From the NCBI RefSeq assembly GCF_001659605.2, contig NC_035168.2, positions 1,768,912 through 1,832,911 of the forward strand: a stretch of 64,000 nucleotides of DNA, in the 5' to 3' direction. A model generated the notes under the pieces. That model searched no databases. It was not told where the DNA came from and saw only the letters and a program-made list of their open reading frames with translations. Source of the stretch: Manihot esculenta (taxonomy: Eukaryota; Streptophyta; Magnoliopsida; Malpighiales; Euphorbiaceae). Shown in pieces: positions 22,667 to 36,500 of this stretch (the first letter of the stretch is position 1; each line of letters begins with the position of its first letter). The translations under genes were made by a program, and so were the position numbers.

Positions 22667-24900
22667 CTGGAGTCGCTGTGATATTTCAGCTGGATTATTC
22701 TATCAGACTCAGCAATCAGCATTCTAACTGTTTGGAGCAATCAGCATTATGATATAAAGTGAAGAGGGGAGTTCTATGCATTCTGCTTTGCGGTTCTTTC
22801 ACCATTTTTGTAATATATGATTAGGGTTCCATTGGTGTTGCATAATTTGACGAGTTTTTAATTTAGGCAAATCAATATGTATGCGCATGGATGCAAGGGA
22901 CAATGAAGATGATGCATATTTATGGAGAAGCTCAGTAGTGAAAATCTGGTTCTAGGAGAATCTTTCTATTTTCATGTCATTCACTTACTGTGTCTGCAGA
23001 ACCATGCATAGCACTATATTGAACATGGCATTTTTGTGACAGCCCACACCGGCCACAACTGAAAAATAGGAGGGGTTAATATACAGCTAACAAAAATTAT
23101 TAAACAATAAGTTAATTATTTCAAGTGAAAAGTGTGTAAAAATTAGTTGAGTTGCGTGAAATTAATTTCACTGCGAGAATATAGAAAGAAAAGGGATATT
23201 CGATGGTGTCCATTGGTCATCATTGAAAAGTAGTATGAATTGAGTTAATCATTTTGGGTATCTGAAAAGTTAGTTTAAAAGTTATTTAGGGGCTTTTGTG
23301 CATGGTTACTACACTTTTAGTTATGAATTTTGCTGGGTGCAGTTACCAAAATTAATTTATCGCTTCCTTTAGTAGCTAAGTCATAAAATTTTCATATGTT
23401 TCATTAAGATTTTTGTTTTTATCAATTCACCGTATGATTCACTAATCACTATGCCAAGTATTTTTTTTAAATTAAATTATTTGTTTATCTAGGATTAATG
23501 AGTACATAGTAGCAAATGAAAGCAGTGATTTGAGGCTATGGGGGTTGATCAAACATCATCCTGCTTCACAAGAAATAGGAGGCGGCAAAAGGATGTACGC
23601 TTTTCAATAGTTGAAGTGGTCACATTATGGGAGAGAGCTTCAATCGTCCCCAGTTGGGCTTCAGATTTTTGGACCGCTCATATGCAGAAGTCATCAACTT
23701 TGTAGGATGAACATAGGGAAAAAAAAATGAAAATGAATTCACCAGGTGGTTCCTTTTTATACAAGTCAAAGAAAAAAAAAAGTGTATCTACTGTATATGG
23801 ACAAATCATGATATTAGAAAGGAAACGAAATCCTCCCTCTAAAACTCAAGTGATGGAAGGAAGAAAGGATTCTCTCTCTAAAAAGTTGAGAGAGGGGGCC
23901 TTATTCTTCTAGGCATGATTAATAAAAAGAAAAATACTTAAAAAGCTCAGTAACTTGATAAAAGAATTCAAAGTTAGAATGAAAAATGAAAGGGTTAGCA
24001 TATTATATTATATATTACTGTTTTATTATTTTAAAATTTATTAATTCAATTAATTTAAATTAGCACGATCCAATTTCATTAAAGAGAAGAAAATAAAGTT
24101 TACAATAGTGAACACTAATTAAGGAATGTTGCTTTCTTTTTTTCTGGCATTGGGAAGAGAAGTATGTTCTTTTAGTGTTGGTTTATTCGAGAATCCATTA
24201 CCTCTAAGTCAATCGGCACCCAACAAACATGCCAGCCACTTCTTTCCTTCACAATCATAATGAGGCTTTCCTCGTGGCAAGAGTTATCATTAAAGAAACA
24301 GAGAATCATTCACCCGTCTTCTTCTTTATAAATAAACTTTAATTCTTTCTCTTTTTTCTCTTTTTTTTAAGAAGACTACTCAGTGTATGCACTTACATGT
24401 ATATATATTTTTTAATTCAATAATACTAAATTAAAATTGATGGGTGATGCTATTTATAATTATAATAGCTTGCTTGAAAACATGTAGATAGATATATATA
24501 GCAAGTTAGTTTTATGTTGTTTACGATAAGGAAGAAGAAAATGGAAGCATCATATGTATAATGTGATAAGGAATTAGAAAGGCACAAAACCGTTTCCTCT
24601 CTCTGCTGTAAGTTGCAGCCAACTCCATCGTCACCTTCTCAAACTTACATATCAGCATGACCAAATCAGCTAACACTTTTGGTTAGCCTAATAAGTCCAG
24701 ATTGAATTAGAGGACAAACAAAATCATGGGTTCTATGAGGTGCTAAACATGCCTCATTCCCTGGAAATAAGCAGCTTTTTTTAAGACACTTTGTATCATT
24801 TCTCACCCTTCTTTAAATTCTCCTCCCCACCTGCCCTACTCTTCTCTGTCTTCAGCCTCAGCACTAGCCACAAGCTTTTCTTTTTAAGAAAAAAAGAGAA
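22667..24900. other. Intergenic, 2.2 kb
   Basis: The first 200 bases are probably the threonine deaminase 3' UTR. At about 23037 the sequence TGTGACAGCCC resembles an LTR terminus, but no partner is seen. The rest is AT-rich non-coding with purine-rich stretches (23720-23960). The last 100 bases before 24901 are pyrimidine-rich and look like the GDSL gene leader. No other gene supported. Confidence 0.55.
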
Positions 24901-26990
24901 ATGGAGTTTGCATGTACTAAACTTTGGGGCACAAGCCTTTGTCTTCTTGTTTTGGTATGCTCAGTAGCTCATGCAGATCCTATTGTTCCAGCACTCATCA
25001 TCTTTGGAGATTCTGTTGTTGATGTGGGTAATAATAATAATCTGAATACAATTATCAAGGCAAATTTTCCTCCTTATGGAAGAGACTTTGTTAATCATAG
25101 GCCAACTGGAAGATTCTGCAATGGAAAACTAGCTACAGACTTCACTGGTAAGGTTTCTTACTGATAAACTCTTCTTCTTCTTCTTGAGCTCAAATCTCAT
25201 GAGATCACTTCGTTTGGTTTCTTCATGCACAGCTGAGTACCTGGGGTTCACTTCATATCCACCAGCTTACCTTGGCCAAGATGCCAGAGGAAACAATCTC
25301 CTGACTGGTGTTAACTTTGCCTCAGCTGCTTCTGGTCTCTATGATGGCACTGCAAGGCTATATGTAAAAAATACTCTCTCTCACACACACACACACACAC
25401 AAACAAGAAGTAACAGAGAGTACTTGAATTTTTCTTGTGGATGATTCTGTAGGGTGCCATTCCACTGACCCAGCAGTTGAATTACTACGAGGAGTACCGA
25501 AGAAACGTTGTAAACTTGGTAGGAAGCGCCAAGGCAGACGAGACATTCTCTCGTGGTATCCATCTGTTGAGTGCTGGAAGCAGCGACTTTATTCAGAATT
25601 ACTATATCAATCCTCTTCTTAACACAGTCTACTCTCCAGATGTCTTCTCTGATAATCTCATGACATATTACTCTACTTTCATTCAGGTTTTGCATTTCTA
25701 ATTCTTTGCTTCCTCACTATCATTAATTTATTTGAAAAATACACAAATAAAAAAAAAAAAAAAAAATAGTTCATATATCGGGTACCTGGAATCGCAAGTT
25801 CTGGTTCAAGATTTAGGGCCAACTAGGGCTGGACCCAAATTAAGTTATGATTTGACTGATTTTAGCCAAACTAGCAGTTCAATTTTTTTTAGGGGGGGGA
25901 AAAAGTCAGTTTTGACTCAAATCAGACTGCCCGAGTTGATTCAGTTCCAAACATGATTAATCAAATTTAACTGGTTTCTTATCAGACCGGTCTTATTCCG
26001 ATCTAAAACCGAATTGTATTCTAGATTTGTGCTGAGCCAAAGGCTTCTAGACCCAATAGGACAGAAATGGAATGATGCCATACCCACTCTTCCCCACTCC
26101 CATTTCTAGCTTATGTGCTAAACTGTAAACAACCAAAATCTGCCAACAAAAATGCACAAAAGTCAACCTGTCTATATCATAGGTGGGAAGGTACACATCA
26201 ATGTCATAATATTGATCTCAAACATATACATCAAACTGGAGTTTGATATCTAAACTAATGAGAAAGGCATTTCTTTAGTTTCTTCGAAGCACAGAGTAGT
26301 TGCTAACAAGGATGGTGATTGACATAGAATCTATATGGAATGGGAGCAAGAAGGATTGGAGTGACAAGTTTACCACCAACCGGGTGTTTGCCTGCAGCTA
26401 TTACCCTCTTTGGTGCAGGAAGCAACGAATGCGTTCAGAGGTTAAACCGCGATGCCATTTCCTTCAACAAGAAGTTAAATAGCACTTCCAAAAGCCTGGC
26501 AAACATTCTCCCTGGCCTCAAACTCGTGGTTTTCGATATCTACGAGCCCCTCTTGGATATGATCCTGAGGCCGAGTGACAATGGTAATGTACCCTATCTG
26601 CAACAACTAGATAGTCAATGTGACAAGTAGAAAAACCCAAATTTTATGTATATTCATAGAAAGCAAAGTCTATCAATTCTTTCACTATTACACTGATCAA
26701 ATTTTGCACCATCTATCCAACAGATAGCTAGATGCATATAGTTGCATAAAACATCTAATTCATCTTATCACGAGTTAATTTGTTGTTTTTTCACAGGTTT
26801 CTCCGAGGCAAGAAGGGCTTGCTGTGGAACAGGTATGTTAGAGACATCAGTTCTCTGCAATGCAAGGTCTTTGGGCACATGCTCAAATGCTACACAATTC
26901 GTGTTTTGGGATGGATTTCATCCTTCTGAAGCTGCTAATAGGGTCTTGGCTGGTGATCTACTCGCACAGGGACTTGATCTCATTTCTTGA
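24901..26990 (+). CDS. GDSL esterase/lipase (EXL-like)
   Basis: Five exons: 24901-25147, 25233-25363, 25453-25686, 26328-26583, 26797-26990. These total 1062 nt and close on 353 residues, the usual length for the family. Residues 1-25 are a signal peptide, so the enzyme is secreted to the apoplast. Block I is [13 protein letters not shown] with the catalytic Ser, followed by [10 protein letters not shown] (block II). Block III reads SAGSSDF, with Ser where GxND enzymes have Asn; I recall this as common in the EXL subgroup. Block V is [11 protein letters not shown] with catalytic Asp and His. It hydrolyses ester bonds of lipids or cutin-like substrates; the true substrate cannot be told. Intron 3 (25687-26327) is the longest. 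Intron 2 holds a CA microsatellite. Confidence 0.93.
25379..25402. repeat. CT/CA microsatellite in GDSL intron 2
   Basis: A short CT run followed by about nine CA units within the 89-base intron between exons 2 and 3. Likely length-polymorphic. Confidence 0.85.
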
Positions 26991-27555
26991 AGCAGCTTCC
27001 ACTGTAGTTGGAACAACTTGCTATTATTTTCTTGTCATCTTCTTACATATATGCTATATATGAATGTCATCAGAATACATAGTTATGTAAAAAACTTAGT
27101 TAGCCACGCACGGCAGCTTGATTTTATGTTTTCACCTAAGACATTCACGCTTCCCTTAAGTAAAGACAATTATGGTTGTGATGAGTGCTTTGTTTTGGTT
27201 AACTTGTGCAGCTGAATTCTTCTAGAATGAAAATATGTTGAGCCTTCTCCATTTTCTTTGTTCCTAGGAATGTGTCCTCATATGGTTCTTCTTCCATTTT
27301 CTTTCCAGCCAATAAAAGAAAATGTTTCTCTCTGCGCTGGAGATTTCACCATGAAATATGCATAGGAGTAAATGGAATAAAAGATGTTTTTAACTGTATC
27401 TATGGTCACCCATTTGATAAATTATTATAGCAAAAACACGTTCTAGTAACGGACAGCAATGAAAAATCAAGTTATGTTTTAGTATAAAGTATGTAGGCAA
27501 CATAAACCAAAAATTATTCACCTGAGACGTCACGAACTCAAAGGTCCACAAATCC
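26991..27555. other. Intergenic between convergent genes
   Basis: This 565-base spacer joins the 3' ends of the GDSL gene (plus) and the HECT ligase (minus). Both 3' UTRs must lie here; no other gene is seen. Confidence 0.65.
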
Positions 27556-30500
27556 CTAAGAAAGTTCAAATCCAGTGTTAGAACTGATTGCATATAGAAG
27601 CTTTGCTCTCAAAGTGCTTGCTCGTTTGTATGTTGGAAGCTGTAGTCATCCGACGGATCAAGAAAACACAGGAATGAACAAGATTAGATATAAGACGCAC
27701 ACAAATCCTCACAAGTTTTTTGACAGGGAAGTTAGATAAAAGATGGTTGATGTTGTCAGCCATGAGTCTTGCATTAAAATACCTTGAGAGTATTGTAGCA
27801 CGTAGAAGCTGATGGAAGACGCTCCACATCTTTTCCTCCAAGTGTCGCCCAAAGAGAGGTATCGCATGCCACCTACATAAAAATCAAATTCCTCATTTCA
27901 ATTCCATATATATAAAACTAGGTTTTCGTTTTTTTTTCCCCTTCATTCATCTTTCTTTAGTCTTTTGATCCAGTTATATTCTTTGCTGAAAGTGAGAGAA
28001 TTTGTGATAATGGATTTAAGATAATCCAGTCCGTTCATAAAGAAAAAGATAAAAATAAATCTGCAACATTCTCTAGAAACATCTGTCTATCTGCAAGCTT
28101 AAATCAGTTATAGAATGATTTCCTTAGCAAATTAACCAGTTACACTTCTCCAAGCAATCCCACAATACATACATTTGCAAGAGAAAATATATATAGGATG
28201 CCTTTTTAGGAAAAGGCTTTTGTTTTAATCCAATCAAAGAACTTAGCACATCATTTAATGGATCAATTCATTCAGCAGGAAAGCTGCCCTTTACTTGTCA
28301 CATGCTGAGTATATTTCCTGTTTACAAACAGAAGAATAACTCATTAAGGAGGAGCATTTTTTCAAATCATGCAAAAATAGAGAAATATTTTCAAAAACAT
28401 GCAGGATCCGAAAATATTTTCGGATTCTGTGTGTCAACGCAGCGTGTTCGCCAGTCATACTGGCGAACATGCTTGTTCGACACCCATGGTGTCGACGAAG
28501 GAAGAGTTCGACACCATGGGTGGCGAACTCTGCCTTTCTGAGCTTGTTCGCCACTATGAATGGCGAACAAGCTCGTCCGGGCCACGGGAGCAGTGCAATC
28601 TGCTCCCGTGGCATGCCAGCTTGGCGGAAAGAATTGTTCGCCACTTAAAGTGGCGAACAATTGTACTGAGTGGCATGTTCGCCACCCAAGGTGGCGAACA
28701 TGCACAGAAAACTGAGGAAAAGTGTTGGCAAACACTTTTCCTCATGCATGCCCGCTGAATGCCCCTGCACCCCTGCACATGCATGCAGGGCTAGGCCTCC
28801 ATGCATCAGCTCCTCCTCGGCAGAAGAGCTTTCTTTATTACAATAATTTTAAAATAAAAAATATAACTATTTTATTAAAATAATTTTAAAATAAAAAAAT
28901 AAAATATATTAAATATTTTTAAAAAATAAAATATTATATTTTTAAATAATTATTAAATTTTATTATCTCTTAATTTATATTTACTTTAAAAATATTAAAT
29001 TTTATTTTTAATGTATAATAAATTTAAATTTTTAAAAATAAAAAAATTTATATATAATATTTTAATAATAAAAAAATTTTTCATAAACTATTTAAATTTA
29101 AAAAATACTACATAATAAATTAGATAATTTAAATTTAAATATTATAATAATAATATTATTAAATAATATTAAAAATTGATTTTATAATAAAATTACAAAT
29201 GAATTATTAATTGATTGATAATTAAAAAATATATAATTTTAAATATAAAAAATAATTTTAATATTAATATTTTTTTAATTAATATCAATAAATAAATTTT
29301 AATTTAATATAATATTTTATTAATTTTTATAAATTTTTTAAATTTATATTTATTTTATATATTTAATTTTTATTTATCAAACAAATTTGTGGTATCACAT
29401 GCAACTGAGGTATCACATGCATTGTGATACACATGCATGTGCATGCATGTGATATAAACAGAAAACTGTTCGCCGCTTATAGTGGCGAACACTTTTCCTC
29501 TTTCTTCCATGTTCGCCACTCAAAGTGGCGAACATGCCACTCAAAGTGGCGAACAAACTATTCGCCGCTTATAGTGGCGAACACTTTTCCTCTTTCTTCC
29601 ATGTTCGCCACTCAAAGTGGCGAACATGCCACTCAGCACAATTGTTCGCCACTTTAAGTGGCGAACAATTCTTTTCGCCAAGCTGGCGTGCCACGGGAGC
29701 AGATTGCACTGCTCCCGTGGCCCGGACGAGCTTGTTCGCCACTCATAGTGGCGAACAAGCTCAGAAAGGCAGAGTTCGCCACCCATGGTGTCGAACTCTT
29801 CCTTCTTCGACACCATGGGTGTCGAACAAGCATGTTCGCCAGTATGACTGGCGAACACGCTGCGTTGACACACAGAATCCGAAAATATTTTCGGATCCTG
29901 CATGTTTTTGAAAATATTTCTCTATTTCTGCATGATTTGAAAAAATGCTCCATTAAGGAGCCCCCTGAATTATAGAGCAAAAAAACCTACTAAAACTTGC
30001 TCATATTTTGACATATTAAAACTCCTTGAATTTTTTGCTTTTGTATCTATCGCCTCCAATTTGTCCAAAAAGCAGCTCTGGATTGTTAAATTTTTAATTA
30101 TAAATTAACAAACAACAGACGATAGGAAGAGGAGGATTGAGTTTGCTTCTTTCTTATGCATATGCATGGACAATTGGACTCAACAATTTCAAAAATAAAG
30201 GTTCAAGGGCTCAACCGGTCAAAATAAAAATTTAGGGACTTAATGGATCTCGTCTATAAAGTAAAGTTTCTCTATGGATTATTCCCAAAGAGGACAGAAA
30301 GCCATTCAATTTTATGTTTGCTTTGTTTCAAGTAACCTTAAACGTTTCATGGCATTTCTTTTATATGCAAGTGTCCAAAGGATTATAAATAATGGAAAAG
30401 ACAGTAAGAATCATATTAGATGGTGGATGCCAAGATTTGGAATTTCTGCTATTCAGAAAAGGAATAAACATGCAGGGGAATTTATCATTATACTTGCCAA

Positions 30501-33500
30501 TACATTATTGATTTATGACAGTGTTGCCACGACCAAATGGGCCTTTAAACTGACACTCCTTGAAGGCCTGAAGAGGTCAGATGACGAGCATACCTTATGA
30601 ATAGTAAAGGATGGCTGCAAGTGTTTGAACCCAAGTAATGGAGCTCGAGAACAGCTGGTCACAAATTTTAGCAGCATACACCTTTCATTTGGTTCAAATC
30701 CTTTAATTACCTGAAACAATTTTTGAAGAAAAATCAGGGGGTTACAAGAAGGAAATAAGTAATAAATGCACTTTGCCAGATATCAAGACAAGCAACTTCA
30801 AAAACAGAATCAATATTATTAATAAGTTTGAGACATGGAATAATAAGAATGGGGTTTATTAGGGGTATACACATCTTATCTGACTTGTACATTTCTAATA
30901 AATGTTGAACCTGCCTACGCATCAGGAGGAGGGGGGGGGGGGGGGGGGGGGCAGGCAACTTCTAATGAAGTAGAAGAGGCAGTTTGCACTATGATAAAGT
31001 GAATGAGAAAAATAGAAGACAGAAATCTTATACATTTAATAAGAAGTGGTTCCACTTGCAATTAGATAGATAGAGGAACTACTACTGCTACTGAACCTTA
31101 AATGATTTGTTCAGGATGTTCTCCTGCTAAAAATTCAAAATTACTCAAAAAAAATTTTCTTCTTTAGGGAAACACAATTTGTATCCTTCATTCTTTCAAA
31201 AACAGGGTCAGATGCATGTGATTGTTTGCACAGAGATATGTTCAAAGCCTAAGAAAATCAAACTTTAAACCTCCATTTGGATGGTACCTCCCAGAAAAGT
31301 TTGATTGTCCGACTCCCCTCAGAATATCCGCCTGTGTAACGCGTGTTATTTATTAAATCATCAACATCAATGTCAAAGTCACCACCTGAAAGTAACTGAA
31401 TGTAGTAACCTAGGTGAGCATTTGACAAATGTGAACCCATAAAGAATAGAAGATAAAATTGGGAAGTAACCATCGTGATTTTATAGAAAGCAAATACCAC
31501 AGTATATCAACAGTGAAGATTGAAGGCTACTTTTATAATTTCAAGAAGATAACTCACAGTACTTTTCATTTTCAAAAACAATCTTTTTTTTTGTGGCCTA
31601 CTTGCAAATTGCCACATTACTGTGATGTCATCATTTCTCCCGCACCAGCAAACATGCCAACTAAGTAATTTTACAACTATAAATCTTGGCAAGTAAATAA
31701 TTTTACAACCACAAGTCTAACTCAATAATGGAGATGAGTGTAGATAACCAATGAGCAAATGTTCACAATCTACCTTTAGTTGGTTCAAATACTTTTGTAT
31801 AAAGCAGTTCAGAGACAACACTGTAAAATGTGAACAGTTCAAGGTAAAGATCTAGATTTACACTGACTGGAAGTCGATGTCTTCCAAACATCGACTCCAA
31901 GAATTTCATTCCAATTTCATACGAGATAGCTTAACAGCAATTTTTCAAACTCTATCTGTAATTAGATTCCAGTTCACTTAAATTCATGAGTGATGTATAA
32001 AAACATCATAAACATTCTGGATTTTGTAGTAAAATGTGAACCAAATGTGCTCTTTAGGATTTGAACATTTTGCAACCTCTGGAATTTCTTTTCCTAGTGC
32101 AAAAAATATATATATAGAAAAACACAAGTACATTAAAGAAAAACACTAAATTAAGATATAATTTTATTTATGTCCTTTACTTCACTCCACATAATGCCAG
32201 TTGACTTGAAATATGCACGTTTCAAACAGAACCATGCTTATTTCTATCAACTCATCAGCATATTTTGTTGAAGTAATTAATAGACGACTAGCACACAAAA
32301 CACATGCATTTGTCCTTCCAACTTTCTGCAAATTGAGATTCAGCCCAAGTAGCTTCTGAAATTGACATCACTAATTGATATCAACATACACAAAACGGGG
32401 ATGGCCTGAGCAAATGATCTTAATCAACAAATATAATACCCTAGTCAACAGCCTTGTGTCATTGGCAGACAGTATCTTAGCTGAATGCAAGAACCAGAAA
32501 AATTACCTGATTGAATTCACTTGCATTAAACAACTTTAACCAGGATGGGGATATGAGATCAGTTAGTCCCCTGTAAAATGCATTTGAATAGGGTAATATC
32601 TGCAATAAGAACAATCACATAAAGTAAATCAATTACAGAAGGTGCAGCTATTATAGAATTTGCAAAAATGAAGTAGCTAGACACCTGTCGATTGAGTTTA
32701 TAATCAGCCATTGCATGAACATATTGCATCTTGTTCTCATTTGTAACACAAACATCCTTGCCCCCAGGTTTAAGCTCAATAACATGATGTTTACCAAATG
32801 ATTCTTCTGTAACTGTGAAGTCCAAAGAGAGATCCTTAAGATCGCCATCATAATGCTGTAAATAGTAGCCACAAATAACTAAATTAATAAATAAAGGAAA
32901 TCTCTGAACTTGTACATATAGTTTTGCAAAGGCATCTAAAAAAGATATTAAAGAAATATGGAGTTCCAAGCAATGGATATAGCTCAACCAAGTAACAGTA
33001 GTGCGTTGTGCCTTATACAAAATGTTGAATCCCACATCGGTTGTGAAAGGGGTAATGTGCCCCTTATATGAGTCATTGGCAATCCTCCCCTTTGAGCTAG
33101 CTTTTGGGGTGAATTAGGCCTGACCCAAATTTAACATGGTATCAGAGCCTCCCCATCCGATGTTGGGCCTCCCATAAATATGTCATGCACCAGTAAAATT
33201 CTGAGCGTGAAGGGATGTGTTGAATCCCACGTCGGTTGTGGAAAGGGATAATGTGCCCCTTATATGAGTCATGGGCAATCCTCCCCTTTGAGCTAGCTTT
33301 TGGGGTGAGTTAAGCCTGGCCCAAATTTAACACAAACAAATCAAAAGCAATTAGCCCAAGCCAGTATTAGCTGGTACAGATGTTACATTTTGTTGGCTTT
33401 AGTCCTATTAGCATTAAATTATTCCTTAATGCAGTATTTTACTAATATTCTACTTCAAAAAGACTTTAGATTTAGGAAGATTGCACCCTCAGGACATTCC

Positions 33501-36500
33501 CACATTGACTAAGAACCAAGAACCAGAACCAGCTGAAGGATATAAGAAAGCTTTCACTCCCGTACCTCTCCTTCCTTCACTGCCTTCACCATCCTATTTC
33601 TCCTCCTTTGTTCTCTCCTATTTCCTCTCTTTTAATCAGTATCCTACTCTCCTTATCTGGTGCCAATTTTTATTTCTAGTAATTAAGATGTATTACCTTC
33701 TCTATGGCTTTCCCTCTACATTTTCCCACCATGGAAACAAAATTTTGTTGCACAAGTTGCAAGAAATGGCACATAGTCATCAAAGGTGCAAGTCAGTCAG
33801 AAAGATTTTGATTCCTGTTACATTCTTAAGATGCCTTAACTTATTCAAGCAAACAGCGCAGTTCTTTTGTCAGAAAGTCAATCTGGAAAGACATGATTTG
33901 GTAAAGCATCTAAGGTTTCCTTGGTTCCTTTTTATCACATCTTGTTCAGAGAGGTGAAACAAGCAGCTTGTCATTTATTTTCCGTTTGTTGTATCTAGGC
34001 AAATTTTCTCATTCTAGATGCCTCAGAGCAATCTCAAACACATAGATCTCTTATATCAACTTTTCTTGTACACTATTGCCATACCTAAGCACTTTTCTAC
34101 TCCATCCACCTTAATTCATGGTACCTCATAAATTCGTTCAATTAAGATAGCAATCTTCGTTGTTCTCAGAGGGTGTCTTCCTGCAGCTTGTTAGGAGTGC
34201 AACAAGCCATCTAGAAGTGTTGACTTATTTGTTATGATTTGATTTGATTACAGATTCTAGATATAAATTAGAATCCTTAATTATCTCTATAATTATTCTT
34301 TAATTATTTGCTTCCTATTTAGTTGTAATTCTTTGTATATAAGTAGTCATATAAATTATTTGTAAAGATCAAGAGTAAAACACAAGAACACTCTAAAATT
34401 CTCTAAATTTCTTCATGGTATCATAACTTTTTCCTGATTTTAGGGTTTACATTCAATTTTTCCTCTTTAGAGTTTCAAAATCCTTGTTGAATCCCACATC
34501 GGTTGTGGAAAGAGGTAATGTGCCCCTTGTATGGGCCATAGGCACTCCTCCCCCTTGAGCTAGCTTTTGGGGTGAGTTAGGCCTGGCCCAAATTTAACAA
34601 TCCTAAATCTACCTTTTTGGAACTACCCTATCTAGGACCTTTTCACATCTCATCGCCGACACCAGGAGGATCGCCCGACCATTCGCCGGCCAAACCACCT
34701 AGCTCCAATGCTGGAAAGTCACGCATGTGAGCTCATACACCCTCCCTTCCCGGCGCGTGAGACACCGTTCGACACTACTTCACCGCTTCGATCACTCCGA
34801 CGCCAATTCTGACCCTCTTTCCGGCCTTCCCGTGCCGCTGCCTGGTCTTTTGATAATTTGGTTGGGCTCTCTTGTGTGTACAACCTTGAGCACCTCCTAT
34901 TCTTTTACGGTTCATTTGTTTTACCACAATAGAAGGTAAAAAGGTCTCAATTCCTAACTTTGATAATTCTTCCTTGGAAATTAGTCCCGTAAAACTTGAT
35001 AGAACCAATTTTCTTGCTTGATTAAGGTCTTGTATGTTGTTTATCAAAGTTAGAGGACTGCAGGGCTATGTCACTGGTAATAAGAAGCAACCGGATGAGA
35101 ATGATCCAGATTTCCCTCAATGAGACTCGGATAATTGTCTGGTTATGACATAGTTACTTAACTTTATGCAACCTCATATCTCTAAGTCCTATTTGTTAAT
35201 TGATACTGCTGCAAGGATATGGAAAGTTTTGTCCTTAATGTATTCCAAGATTGGAAATGATGCCTAAATTTATGATATTCGAAATAAGATCCATGGTACT
35301 AAGCAAGGAGAAATAATTATCTCCCAATTTTATTCTGAGTTATGTGGCTTATGGCAGGAACTATCAGGACTTTCAGGCAGACTGTACTGAACATGTAGTT
35401 AAATTTCGAAAAATGATTGAAAAAGAACGGATCCATGATTTTTTTATAGGATTGAATAACGAATATGATCCAATTCGGGTGGGTCCAAGTGTTGGGGAAA
35501 AATCCTTTTCCTTCTCTAGAAGAGGCTCATGCTATGCTCTATATTGTACCAGTTGAAAAAGCTGGATTGACCACTAGTTTGAGCACACCGCAGCCTCCTA
35601 ATTTTGAGAAAGATCACCTGCATTGTGACTATTGTGAGAGATCGAGGCATACCAAGGAGACTTGCTAGAAGTTTCATGATCGTCCCACTAGAGGTCGGGG
35701 GGAACAACGAGATACCTCTAGAACTCAAGCTAATTTAGCAGAAACTGTAGAAGAGCCCTTTAAAGAGACAACAGCTGCCGAGTTTCTTTCCCCTAATGAA
35801 ATTAAGAGTCTCAAGTGCTTCAAGTGCCTCCTGTCTCATATTGACACCTATTCCACCTCTGATATCACATCTAATTTTGTAAAGTCAAGTAATGCTTCTT
35901 TTCTTGATATTGTTCCATGATTATTGATTCTGGTGCGAATAGACATATGATAGACTCTTCTAAAGACTTTCTAAATTATTTTCCTTCTCTAACCACAGAC
36001 AGTGTCAAAATTGCTGATGACTCTTTTACTCCCATATCCAGAACAGGTTCTGCTATTTGTGCATCCAATATTAAATTATCATTTGTTCTTCATGTCTTCC
36101 ATTTTCCTGTCAACTTTTTATCTGTCAGTGCTATCACCAATGCTCTTAACTATAAAATTGAGTTCTTTCCTGATCACTGTATTATTTAAGATCTTCTCAC
36201 AGGAAGAGAATTGACAATGGTAGACTGCATGATGGCTTATACATGTTGAAAAGTGATTCAGGTTTTCCGATATCTCAAATCTGTTTTGGAGAAAATAAAG
36301 ATGTCAATCAGGAAATATTATAGCGGCACAGGCGATTAGGGCATCCATAATTTTTTGTCTTAGAAAAACTTTAACCTAGTTTGTTTGCTAGAACTCAGTT
36401 TGGTTTTTTATTTTGTGATGCTTGTGAGTATATTAAGCACACTATAAACTTTTATCCTTTGAATTATAATAAAAGTCAAATTCCTTTTTGATTATTCATT

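Larger units (their letters stand above)
28352..29950. mobile_element. Mutator-like foldback element with hairpin-array TIRs
   Basis: It lies in the penultimate UPL7 intron. The termini are GAGCATTTTTTCAAATCATG and its near-perfect reverse complement ending ATTTGAAAAAATGCTC. It is flanked by the 10-bp direct repeat CATTAAGGAG (28342-28351 and 29951-29960); 9 bp is equally possible. A 9-10 bp target duplication with long TIRs is the hallmark of Mutator-like elements. The arms run about 28352-28743 and 29470-29950. Between them lies an AT-rich core (about 28840-29400) with no gene, so it is non-autonomous. Each arm consists of a series of separate small palindromes. Open frames read through the arms are artefacts of the repeated GTTCGCCAC words. 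Confidence 0.85.

Noticed and set aside
23030..23060. TGTGACAGCCC as an LTR start
   Set aside because: No matching end, PBS or second LTR was found in the surrounding 2 kb.
28400..28745. CRISPR-like appearance of spaced repeated palindromes
   Set aside because: Units vary in length and sequence and the spacing is irregular. The array is mirrored in the other arm with a target duplication outside, and the DNA is plant nuclear.
28291..29980. Several overlapping open frames of about 80-130 codons on both strands in the foldback element
   Set aside because: They arise because the GTTCGCCAC/GTGGCGAAC words are stop-poor. Translations on both strands are repeats of the same short peptides and no domain is present.
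33481..33957. 158-codon open frame between TRIM and Copia
   Set aside because: It lacks an ATG start, lies in a UPL7 intron in antisense, and the Phe/Leu/Ser-rich translation shows no recognisable domain.
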